From Cytauxzoon felis (Eukaryota; Apicomplexa; Aconoidasida; Piroplasmida; Theileriidae), in assembly GCA_020283715.1 (NCBI GenBank), contig JAIQCW010000040.1:1-64000 (forward strand): 64,000 nt of DNA. The letters run 5' to 3'. Shown here one piece after another: positions 47,029 through 58,200 of this stretch (positions within the stretch are counted from its first letter, which is position 1; every line of letters starts with the position of its first letter). A program made the translations under genes and the position numbers. Under the pieces are notes generated by a model. The model worked only from the letters and a program-made list of their open reading frames with translations, was not told where the DNA came from and searched no databases.

Positions 47029-47112
47029 GGGAGTGTGGAGAAGACGAGGATATACGTCGATTGGAAAAATGTTTGCAATACAGTAGAGGTATTAGACAAT
47101 TGGTTATTGGAT

Positions 47113-47848
47113 TTAAAAATCGACATATGAGAGTAGTAGTAATGAATTTCTATTGGATCCATCTAGTAGATGTTGATCAATAAATCTGATTGGGCTTTTT
47201 AGATTGATCCAGTCATTGAAATTACCATCGACATAGAAACTATAACTGTGTGTAATTTCGGATAGTGTTTTATTAAATGTATCATAATCTTGCTTATAGA
47301 ATTGATTAAAATTTTCGAAATCTGCAATCTTACCAGACTTATCTTCATCTCCAAGACTGTAAACTTTGATACCATTTTCATATTTTGTTGTATCAAGATC
47401 AATATCATATACTTCTTCGATGGTAGTTGTACGATGTGTAGTTTGTAATTCAATACCTTTATCTCTTACTAGATTGAATATTTCATTATATCTTTCTTCC
47501 CATTGTTTAGCTTCTTTCCATCCATCATCAGCTTCTGATTCTAATTCTCTAGTTAATTCTGCATGAGAATCTATTAAATGTTGACATTTCTCTTGTGATT
47601 CTCGTAATTTATCGTTTAAAACTGTTAAAACTCTAGTGTATTCTTCACGCTCACGCTCCATACACATCTTTAACTCTAACATTTTTAAATCATGATTAAT
47701 CTATTATTTATATTTTTTTATGAAAAAATTTCAATAAACTTACATTAAAACTTGGTAGTGAACGATTCCTAGGTGTAATGTCGTTGGTAATGTCATAATT
47801 TGGTAGGATATGCTCTGGTCCACTGACGTTGTTCAATGTTGAAGCCAT
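47113..47848 (-). CDS. Coiled-coil protein, unrecognised
   Basis: Exons 47848-47744 and 47700-47113; 230 residues. A short N-terminal part (MASTLNNVSGPEHILPNYD) is followed by a long heptad region (MCMEREREEYTRVLTVLNDK, KCQHLIDSHAELTRELESEA), then an acidic/aromatic C-terminus (DFENFNQFYKQDYDTF). No domain name can be given. The structure would fit a cytoskeletal or vesicle adaptor, but this is only inference. Confidence 0.65.
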
Positions 47849-48160
47849 TATTAAACTGGTTAATTTATTCCATTTAAATAAAATATATACATTTTTTAAT
47901 ATTAAAATTAAGTTATAATCAGCAGTGATATTGAAAATATCTAAATGCTCTTTAGTGCACTTTTATATTTTTACTTCTTTATAAAAAAATATATAAACTA
48001 CCACGAATTATACCCCTCTAATACCACTCATATAACCAATTAACTATAATAGATCGACTTCATTATCCATAGTTGACAATAAATAGGTGGAAAAGGAAAT
48101 AAATAAAGAAGCCTCCAAAATAAATAACAATTATGGAGCATCTAAGACTAAAGCATTGTC
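47849..48160. other. AT-rich spacer
   Basis: No gene seen. It separates the start of the coiled-coil gene from an HMR and is likely its promoter side. A fragment near 48085-48120 (GGTGGAAAAGGAAATAAATAAAGAAGCCTCC) looks like a decayed HMR word. Confidence 0.4.
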
Positions 48161-48164
48161 TACT

Positions 48165-48440
48165 CAATCTGAGGTCCTTTCATTGTCCTGCCGTTCCAAC
48201 TGAGGTCGTCTTGCAGACAGCTCTCCACTTGAGGTCTTTCCACTAGGCGTGGAGCCTTCTCTATTTACTTCCCCCTCCGCTTCCCTGAGATCGCTTCCAG
48301 GTTCCACTTGAGGTTACATCACTAACTTCTCTTGCCACGATCTCTGGGAGTGGCTTTACTCTTTAGAGATAGGTAATTGGAAGAGCCTCCACGGCGAGTG
48401 GAAAAAGAGTTGGATTGGACCTCGGTGGAACGGCGAGATG
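48165..48440. repeat. Intergenic HMR next to the 3' end of POLD2
   Basis: GTCT/AGAC and CCAC/GTGG words. A hybrid core, CTTCCCTGAGATCGCTTCC, mixes the right half of the GCT/AGC type with the left half of the AGC/GCT type, so pairing is lost. Then a TGCCAC/GTGGC core. Confidence 0.8.
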
Positions 48441-48455
48441 AAGATAGAGTATGAT

Positions 48456-50862
48456 TTAGTTTTGATGTTCTTTATTGTATCCTTCTAGTTTGATAAAGAT
48501 TGTATCGAGTGTTTTTAATGAGACTAGTACTATGCTTGGTATGTTTTTGAATGAGGGTACACAGATTAATTTGGGTAGTTTTGACATTTTAAAACAATTT
48601 GAATAATCACTGGAGTATTCTTTACTATCTCCACTGATGAATACATGTGGATATTCTGAATCATCTATTAAGTTGAAAATATCCACTTCTGAATGACATC
48701 TATAAATGATAAATGAAGTTACATATATAATTATGATGTAATATTATTATTTATTAGTTCTAGAAGATTTAATCTCAACTTACCCTAAACTATCTGTACC
48801 TGTAGGTACAACACATCTTGAATTAGCTATCAATTTTAATGCCTCTATATAATTGATTTATAAATTTATTAATTTCCATATACCAATCTCTGATAAATGA
48901 CTGTAATTACAAATATCGTTAACAGCTTGACCAGAAACAGTTAGAAATCGTATCTAATGATACATTTACATATGGCTTATTATTTTAAACTTACACCATC
49001 CAATGAAAAAAAGTATGGATTCGTTGTAGATTTAAATGAATCATAACGACTACAATAATCAAAAAAATACGGATGGATCACCTGCTGAGGCAAATTTACA
49101 TTCGTTGGATCCCTCTCCCCTATAATAATGTTACATATTGAACAACATGAATCACTAGCAAAACCTAAGGTATTTCCATAGGTGTTCCACTCGAGGTCGT
49201 CTTGCAGACAGCTCTCCACTTGAGGTTACAGTCCTAGTCTCCTTTCCACTTGCCGTTCCACCTGATGTCGTCTTGCAGACAGCTCTTCTAATTACTTCCC
49301 CTTCCAGCTCCCGTAGATCGCTTCCAGGTTCCACCTTATGTTAATTCCTAATCTCCGAGAGATAAGTCTAAAGTGATGGAATTCATGTTTGTAGAGATAT
49401 CTCAATGAATATAAATTGAAATGAAGTGATGATGAGTAAATGTAATACAATCCTCAAATTCCTCTTCAATGAAGTATTGACATCATAAATTCATCCAATA
49501 GCCATCTCCCAATCTTCAGTAGTTTCCCCAGAAATTCAAGATTTCCTTCAAAATTTGGAGATAAAAATGAAGTTAGTGAAAATAGTGAATATGACCTCAA
49601 GTGGAGTACCCGCAGCTGATCTCAGGGAAGCGGAGGGAAAAGTAAATAGAAGAGCTGACGGCAGGACTGGACCTCAAGTGGAACAGCGAGTGGAAGATAA
49701 GGTTGTAACCTCAGGTGGAGCGTTCACGACATTCGTTCGAGTCACTTCATTCCTCAAAACAAACCTGGTACGAGATCAACATTGACTGATGATGCTAATT
49801 GGCTGTAGAATAAATCGCACGAGGGTAGGGAACTGAAATTCATTGTTATTGTATTAGGACAACTCACTCTATAGTGCAATTACCAACGCCATTACCAACA
49901 ACTACTAGACGTACAATGCGTTTACTTAAATCCACAAATCTTAAAGTCATTGCGGTTAAAGTAATACATCTACTTACATGTTTCCAAATATAAAGTCCCG
50001 CAATAGCATCAATTCATTCCGTTTCAAATCACTTGAACCAACTTCTAGACCTGAGGAAGTATGAGGTGTAGGAAAGTTGTTGAGTACATTACAAAAGGTG
50101 ATATCTTTCAACTTACCACTCACTAGTGCTAAATACTTTTCTTCAACATTAATAGTATTGAATAAAATGAACGGCGGTCCGGGTAGCGTGTATTCTTCAA
50201 CATAAAATGTCCCGTCATTAGTGCAATGTCCCTTTACACCAATAATCTGTGAAATTCATGAGAAGGTTCAGATTCCAACGTACAAGTCCTGATACCAATA
50301 GATGTGGATCTATGTTTCCTTCCAGTGCTATACGTAAACTACCGTCTTCAATAGCTAAATTATCACAATCTGAGGTGTACCCATCCTTATTTTCGGGCTA
50401 AAGGTATATATATCAGTATTAATATATACAAACCTTAATGTCGAATGGATTTGAATAATCGTCCAATACCGAGGGACGGTTCTTCATGTTTTTGAAAACC
50501 GTACCGATTATCACACACTTGGCCTGAAATGTGTAGTCATTATGGATGAAAAAATGGCTATAGGATGAAGTTAAAAGGTACAAAGTGTTCTGAGAACGTT
50601 AAACTTTTGTATGTAGACTTACTCTAGCGTCTTTGACATCATTTACAAGGTTGTAGGTATTTTCAGCAGCGTTGTTTTCTCCAGGTTCAAAATTAACATC
50701 AGTCCAATTAAGTTTAGCAGCTTGTAGGACTAAAGGCCTGAGTGATTCCAATTTAGACATACTACGAAGGTAGTATTGACTAGTATAGGTCAAGTCATGA
50801 ACCTTGAAGCGATTGGAATATTCAGAATTATACACAGATTTTAAACGCTGAATAATAAACAT
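48456..50862 (-). CDS. POLD2: DNA polymerase delta small subunit
   Basis: B-subunit of DNA polymerase delta, linking the catalytic subunit to accessory subunits at the replication fork. Ten exons: 50862-50623, 50523-50434, 50397-50284, 50246-49978, 49939-49868, 49832-49765, 49119-48995, 48953-48884, 48844-48784, 48699-48456; 450 residues (human 469). Matching blocks are KCVIIGTVFKNM, GSLRIALEGNID, CTNDGTFYVEEYTLPGPPF, SSVNVDLVPGERDPTNVNLPQ, TTNPYFFSLDGIRFLTVSGQ and YPHVFISGDSKEY. As in other B-subunits, the phosphoesterase metal residues are degraded. Intron 6 carries an HMR with E cargo. The frame is open upstream to 50964; ATG 50862 (MFIIQRLKS) fits family length better. Confidence 0.93.
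49185..49730. repeat. HMR with E cargo in POLD2 intron 6
   Basis: E module at about 49340-49580. Two GTCT/AGAC words and an AGC/GCT core left; GCT/AGC core and CTG-ACGG-CAG right, ending ACCTCAGGTGGA. Confidence 0.85.
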
Positions 50863-50968
50863 TTTAATTACATACACAAATATTGCGATTTTAATAGTAT
50901 TAATTATTTGTAAATTATTTATGTGCGTGTCGTTGTCATGCGGTCTCACTAGAGATTCCTCCAAGCAA

Positions 50969-51776
50969 TCACTTGAGAAGTTTGTAAATTGATACCAACA
51001 ATATAGCCAAAATCAACAAAAATATCGTGATATACATAAAAAGCTTGGTATAAAATTCCGAACGTCTTATCGAATTTATCAATGCATACGTTTCCTGATG
51101 AGCAGTGCCAGTCTCTTCAACCTATACAGAAGAAAGTAACTAGCAAATCCAAGGAGAAACGATGAATGCAGAAAATATAACCTCTAAGTGTCCACAACCT
51201 CTCTTCCTGTTCCACTAGGCATTCCACTCGAGGTCGTCTTGCAGACAGCTCTTCCTTTTACCTCCCCCTCCGCTTCCCTGAGATCAGCTGCGGGTATTAC
51301 ACTTCCACTCGAGGTCCAATACTACCTCCATCACCGCCACGATCTCCGGGAGTGGCTCTACTCTTTAGAGATAAATAATTAGAAGAGCTGTATGCAAGAC
51401 GACCTCGAGTGGAACGGCGAATAATCATACAGTTGAACAAATGGTGGGAACAATACTATCATTATGATAGGAAAACATAATGGAGATACGTTATATATCA
51501 ATCTGAAACTTACGTGTTGTTTTGTGCGCATGATACTTTCGCGTTGATTTAATAATTGTGACATGACGTTTGTGCCAATCTCATTTGTTTCTGTTAATGC
51601 TCTATATTATATAGAATCCATGTAAAATTATTGTAGAATTCATTCATTTACCTGCGTGATTGCCCTAGAGCATCTAAAGATTCTTCCGCTACATTTGCTT
51701 GTTGTAATAGAAATGCGCGGTCACCCATCTCTTCATCAGGATAGGTCTCATTAGATTTCTTTAACCACTTTTTCAT
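50969..51776 (-). CDS. Vti1-like Qb-SNARE, possibly lacking its N-terminal domain
   Basis: Exons 51776-51652, 51601-51514 and 51121-50969; 121 residues. The SNARE heptads and tail anchor are clear: ALTETNEIGTNVMSQLLNQR, ESIMRTKQHVEETGTAHQET, then a C-terminal span FMYITIFLLILAILLVSIY. Vti1 drives fusion at Golgi and endosomal membranes. The usual N-terminal three-helix domain is missing. Either it is in unseen upstream exons, or it was displaced by the foreign-looking island at 51862-52130. Sec20 or another Qb-SNARE cannot be excluded. Intron 2 carries an HMR. Confidence 0.68.
51190..51425. repeat. HMR in SNARE-gene intron 2
   Basis: GTCT/AGAC word, GCT/AGC core, GCCAC/GTGGC core, CTC-TTTA-GAG linker, a degenerate GTATGCAAGAC word, then CCTCGAGTGGA. 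Confidence 0.83.
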
Positions 51777-51861
51777 CTCTACCAGGACCGCAATTATATA
51801 TATGGATATAAGGTCATTAAAATTTAAAGTGAATTATATGTGGTAATGAAATTATAGTGAA

Positions 51862-52130
51862 AATGGGAATTCAAAAAATCGTTAGCCCCGGAGGGCCTCA
51901 AAAATTGCTATCATAACTTTCGAAATGATAGACGGGAATTGGAGTAGTTTTCAACTAGCAATTATCGCGCATCCGCTAGGCGTCACTTGCAACGATTTTG
52001 CCCCTTCCGCAAGGATAAAGCCAACAGCGGGTACATATTCTACCCACCACCTTTTGGAAATTGGAGCGGGTGGAACAAAATGCCCAATTAGACAGATTAA
52101 TTTGTTAGAATATATGAGTTATTTGTTGTA
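51862..52130. other. Compositionally distinct island, origin unknown
   Basis: About 270 bp clearly richer in G+C than anything near it, without HMR words. On the plus strand it is open from ATG 51925 for 68 codons. On the minus strand a coding-like stretch (FVPPAPISKRWWVEYVPAVG ... GAKSLQVTPSGCAIIAS) ends at a stop and is followed by KLLQFPSIISKVMIAIFEAL. I do not recognise it. It lies between a SNARE gene missing its N-terminal domain and the start of the next gene. Confidence 0.45.
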
Positions 52131-52186
52131 AATATATAATAATGTATATAACTGTATATATATAATCATGATTTTTGTATGTAAAA

Positions 52187-54932
52187 ATGCCTCCTCTTTT
52201 CCCTATAAGGAGTAAAATTTTATCGCCACCGACACATGTATGATTTTTACAGCCTTCTTTGACATTATTTACACAATAGAAACGTCTATCGAAGTTAAAG
52301 TGTTTAGAGTTACGTAAAGAGATACAAGAATGTGCTAGAAGGAATATGAAGATGAAGGTTGTATGGGATCAATTCATGTATGAAGTATGTGATCGTATAT
52401 CAAAGTATACCAAGACAGATGGTAAAGATGTATCTGATCGATTCACACCTACAGATATATCTTTAATATTCACATCATTTGCAATGGTTCGGAATAAATC
52501 CCGACAATTTCTCGATTTTTTATTGGAGGTTAGTTTAGTTATACAGTCACTGAATAAATTTTCAGAGTGTAAGAATGGATTTAAAACGCTATGAAATACG
52601 AGACATAACTGTGTTATATAACAGTTTATCAAAGTTATGTATCAAAAATCCATTCATTTTTGATCATTTAAATGCAGTTATAGAAAATAAATTGACTAAT
52701 AAAATATCAGAAAAGGTAAAATTTATAAAATTTTTAGTAAAAATTTCATACCAATAGGACCTATCGCTACTGTTAAATGCTATTTTAGAACTGAATTTAT
52801 CAAATGTAGATGCTATATTTATCAAGTCAGCAATTATACTCTCCTCACGCATTAGATTCATCAATAACTGCCATACTCTAACATTACTCTTGCATTCGTA
52901 CTCTAGACTATCAAAGAAAGTCAATCCACACAACTCTACCAACATCAATACTTCAATTCACAATAGAAGTTCAACCGAAGATCCTGCAGATAACTCTCCA
53001 CCTGATGTTACATCCACCTCTTTTCATCCTGCCGTCAGCTCTTCCACCGAGGTCCAATCCACCTCTGTTCCACTCGCCTCCACCGTAGGTCTTGCAGACA
53101 GCTCTTCCAATTATCTATCTCTAAAGAGTAATGCCACTCCCGGAGATCGTGGCGAAGGTAGAGGTAGTAAGGATGTAACCTCAAGTGGACTACCCGTAGC
53201 TGATCTCAGGGAAGCGGAGGGGGAAGTAAATAGAGAAGGCTGTCTGCAAGACAAGGATAGAACTTCGAGTGCAGAAGCCACAACGGCGAGTGGAACAGTA
53301 GAGGTAACCTCAGGTGTAATGGCTAGTGGGGAAATAGTCCATAGAACTTCGATTATAGATGATGGTAAAACTTCATTACATCGTGATATATTGATATCTT
53401 CATTGATTATATCATTATTGGGACGTTGTATGGAGTTATTATTAACTATGCGTCCTACAGATTTGTTATTTATGTATAGATCATGTATAAATTTAATATT
53501 CAACCTGATGGACTTGAAAGAATCACAGGCTTATGGTAAAATTATTATATTATATAAATTACATAATCAAATTATTGGGAAATTATTAGAATTTGAATCT
53601 CGTGAGCTTATAATTTTATTAAATGTCTTTGATTACTCTTTATCAAGGGTTAATGATTTACCATCCTCTTTGGCATCTCTTGAAGTTGTCAAGTTGGAAA
53701 TTTTAAATCATGTACCAAATTTAATAGAACTTGTTAAAAATGAATTATTTTTTCGATCTAATAAATTATCATTATCTGATTCATTAAATTTTTTAAATTT
53801 ATTACCATTTGATGATCATCGTGTAGAATTGATTTACCTACGCCTTATTGATAAGTTAGATAGAGATATTACATGGGATACCTATACAAATAGGGATTTA
53901 TTTGTAGTTATTACTCATATGTTTAAGAGATGTAGAATGTTTAATAGTAGATATTCTAGTAAATTATTGACTGTTTTATTGAAGAAATCTAAGGGTATAT
54001 TGAAATTACGTGAATTAGATATGATATGTCAATTAGCTCTTCTTATAGGTTCTAAGAGTAATATTTTATATAAAAAATTACAAAATCTCCCGTGCCGGGC
54101 TGATAATTTAAATAATATACAAATTAAATCATTAATTATTTCATTATGTGGATTAGGTTATATAAATATTATTGAGTCATTACTACCTTATTCTCATCGA
54201 TTAACTGAATGTACTGTAGAATTATTAACCGCTCTAGCTATTTTACACTTTAATAAACTCTATAATGTAGATGATATATTTAGATGTCTAAAAGAAGTAA
54301 CAGATTTTAAAACACATTCTATACATTATTTATCATTCTTAAAGGCATGTAAATTAATTGAACCATCATTTAATGTACCAAAATTTAGAATAGGAGCGCC
54401 TCTATTTGGATCCAAAGCATTTACATTTACTAGTGGTGCTGAATATGATGCAAAGAAAAAAGTTATTAAAATGACCACAGAATTTAAGTGTTATAATGAA
54501 CATGTTAATGAATTCATCAATGATTTTGTAGCATTTGTAGAGAAATTTGATCCAAAATTGGATATAAAATTCAATGTCGAGAGGGAAGATGTTATTTTAC
54601 CCATTGCTGTGATCATCGATGATATATACACCGCGATAATACCACTAGTTGATGATTTCTACAGTGGATCCAGACAAATGCTGAGACTTGATAAATATGT
54701 ACAACTTAAGATTCTGGAATCGTTAAATATTCGTTATATTTGTACCAACTTAATTCAATACCATTACACAGATAAATCGCAATTCATGGCTAATTTACTA
54801 AAGACGTGCTACAATCTACCTCAAAATGTCCAGCCTGTACCAGAGAAGAAGCACGAGACATTCATCACTCCACAAGCCAAGTTAAGCAACAGTTTTACAA
54901 GATTTAAGCAAATGTTAGTTACTAGTGTATAA
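52187..54932 (+). CDS. Large helical protein, possibly organellar RNA-binding
   Basis: Exons 52187-52237, 52280-52528, 52566-52715 and 52758-54932; 874 residues. The order (PTDISLIFTSFAMVRNKSRQ, EIRDITVLYNSLSKLCIKNP, SLIISLCGLGYINIIESLL) repeats a helical unit seen in apicomplexan FASTK/OPR-type proteins that handle organellar RNA. I do not see a convincing RAP domain at the C-terminus. The start MPPLFPIRSKILSPPTHKRL is basic and could be a presequence. A coding HMR copy lies near residues 226-343, between helical blocks. Function is inferred and weak. Confidence 0.6.
52985..53335 (+). repeat. HMR inside coding exon of the 874-residue protein
   Basis: Open in frame: [68 protein letters not shown]. 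Here the linker is still CTCTAAAGAG, but the next codons read AATGCC (Asn-Ala), as in other coding copies. Confidence 0.86.
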
Positions 54933-55291
54933 TATCGTATATTATATTGGTTTATATACTTGTATTTATATTAATTTATTGAAATTCATCTCAGTTATTG
55001 TGCGAGTCATTGTTGTCATACTCCATGTGGGCCGTGTTATTTATTCATCGTATTCCGACACACATTTACTAAAATTTATTTCATTTATATATTATCATTC
55101 ATTTTATTAAATTTTAATGTTATAATACTTGTCTATTGAATGGTTTAAATCCAAATTTCACAATGACCAGCGATGGTAACAGCTGACTGGATATCTTGAG
55201 TAAATGTATAAATTTATGGGCTGATCAAGTATTTAAATCAGTATCAATGTGGTAGATGTGTTGATTTGAGATGATAGTTGTCTAATTCAAG
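54933..55291. other. Intergenic spacer before topoisomerase II
   Basis: AT-rich, no gene or HMR seen. A short hydrophobic frame at its left edge has no supporting features. Likely the topoisomerase II promoter. Confidence 0.4.
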
Positions 55292-58200
55292 ATGGGACCG
55301 AAGTTGAAGACAATTGAGGAGCGTTATCAGAAGAAAACGCAGTTGGAGCACATCCTACTACGTCCAGATACGTATATAGGAAGTATAGAGATGCATACAC
55401 AACAGATGTGGGTTTATGATAGTGAAAAGAATCGTATGGTTTATGAGAATATTGATTATGTACCTGGTTTATATAAGATTTTTGATGAATTGTTGGTTAA
55501 TGCTGCAGATGTGTATGCACGTCAGTTGTCAGATTCATCTTTAGAGCCTATGACATGTATAAAAGTGACAATAAATAAGGAGACGGGTGCTATAGCTATA
55601 TATAATGATGGTGAGCCTATACCAATTGCTATACATTCTGAGCATAAAATGTATGTACCACAGATGATTTTTGGTGAATTATTAACATCAGATAATTATG
55701 ATGATAATGAAGAACGTATAACTGGTGGTAGGAATGGTTATGGAGCAAAGTTAGCAAATATATTTTCAAAGACATTTACTGTATCTTGTGGAAATAGGAA
55801 ACGTAAAAGACAATTTAAAATGACATGGGTTGATAATATGACTAAAACATTAGGTGAGCCAAAAATATTACCATATCAAGGTAATGATTATGTTAAAGTA
55901 ACATTTATACCAGATTATGCTCGATTTAATCTTACTGAAATTAATGAAGGTACCCTTAAATTATTAACTAAAAGAGTATATGATATTGCTGGTACTACAG
56001 GTGTTAAAGTATATTTAAATGGTGAACGTATACATGTTAAAGATTTTAAACAATATACCGATTTATATTTTGAAAGTAGTTTAAATCCAATTAAAATCTA
56101 TGAGAAAGCTCATAGATGGGAAATTGTTGTATCATCATCTGATGATAATACATTCAAACATGTCTCATTCGTTAATAATATCTCCACCATTAAAGGTGGT
56201 ACACACGTTAATCATGTCGTTGATCCACTCATACAAGTCCTAGGCAAGAAAGTAAATTCCAAAAATAAAGGCGGAATCGAAATCAAACCTACACAAATTA
56301 AAACACACCTATTTGTATTCATCAATTGCCATATCGTCAATCCGTCATTCGACTCACAAACCAAGGTTTGTTACAAATATCATAAACCATATCCTCATAC
56401 CATATTCACAACCCACTTGAGGTTACAATCCTACTCTTCATCTCCCCACCTTTCCTTCCACTAGGCGTGGAGCCTTCTCTATTTACTTCCCCTTTCAGCT
56501 CCCATAGATCGCTTCCAGGTATTACACTTGAGGTTAATTTCTAATTTCAACGAGATAAGGATAAAGTGACGGAATTCACTCAAGTGAGGATAACTCAATG
56601 AATATAAATTGGAATGAATTGATGATGATAATACTAAATACAATCATCAAATTCCTTTTCAATGAACTATTGACATCAGAATTTCATCTAATAATCACTG
56701 AGATATTTTCACTAGTTTCCCCAGAAATTCAAGAATTCCTTCAAAATTTGGAGGTGAAAATGAAGTAGTGAAATTATTACAAAATGACCTCAGGTGGAAC
56801 CCGTAGCTGATCTCAGGGAAGCGGAGGGTGAGGTAAATAGAGGAAGCTCCATGCAATGGAAAAGATGGTCCTCGAGTGGATTGCTGTCTGTAATATTTGA
56901 TATATGATTATTGTGTATAATATAGGAGACGTTGACTACGAAGCAATCTAAGTTTGGTAGTAAATATGTGATGGGTGATCGTGTAGTAACACAGGTATTA
57001 CGTAGTAAATTGGTTGATAATATATTGAATTGGTTACATGATCGTATGAATGTTGAATTGAAGCGTAAGATGAAGGTTGTTCGTACTACAGAACGTTTAT
57101 TGGGTATACCAAAACTTGAGGATGCAACAAAAGCGGGTGGACGTAATAGTATTGAATGTACATTAATATTAACAGAGGGTGATTCAGCAAAGACATCATG
57201 TCTTGCTGGATTATCAGTAGTTGGTAGAGAGAAATATGGTGTATTTCCATTAAAGGGTAAATTATTAAATGTAAGAGAAGCATCATATAAACAATTAACA
57301 CAAAATATTGAAGTACAAAATATTTTGAAAATTATGGGTCTTGATATTACAAATAAAGATAGAAATACACCACAAGGATTAAGATATGGTTCTGTTTTAA
57401 TAATGACAGATCAAGATTATGATGGTTCACATATTAAAGGACTTTTAATTAATTTATTTCATTTCTTCTGGCCTAAATTATTACAACATCCAGGATTCAT
57501 TAGAGAATTTGTTACACCCATTATTAAAGCTACAAAAAATGATACCGTTATCTCATTCTTCACCATCGATGATTTCGATCGATGGAAAAATACACAAAAT
57601 ATCTCAACATGGAAAATCAAATACTATAAAGTATGTTTATCACCATATAAAACTCCACTCTCCCACCTTTCGTCGTCCTGCCGTCAGCTCTTCTATTTAC
57701 CTATCTCTAAAGAGTATAGCCACTCCCAGAGATCGTGGCAGATGTGATATTGTGGGGAAATGTAGGGATAAAAAACACTATAACCCCATGATTTCCACCT
57801 GAGGTTACCTTTACCGTAGGTCCACATACATCCTTTACTCATACATTCAGCTCTTCCACTCACCGTTCCACCTCTATTGCCACTCGCCGTGGTGGCCTTC
57901 TTATTTACTTCCCCCTTCGCTTCCCTGAGATCAGCTACGGGTAGTCCACTCGAGGTTACATCACTACTTCCACCACGATCTCTGGGAGTGGCTTTACTCT
58001 TTAGAGATAGGTAAATAGAAAAGGCCTCCACGGCGAGTGGCAATAGAGGAGGTTGTTGTAACCTCAGGTGGAGTGGTTATTGTAAGATATATATAGCATT
58101 ATTTATATGTATATTATATTGATAAAATTATAGGGTTTGGGTACATCTACTGATAGGGAGTTTAAGGAGTATTTTTCGAATATATATGATCATATGATAG

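Noticed and set aside
55032..55110. Small hydrophobic ORF after the 874-residue gene
   Set aside because: AT-driven composition, no splice signals or recognised family.
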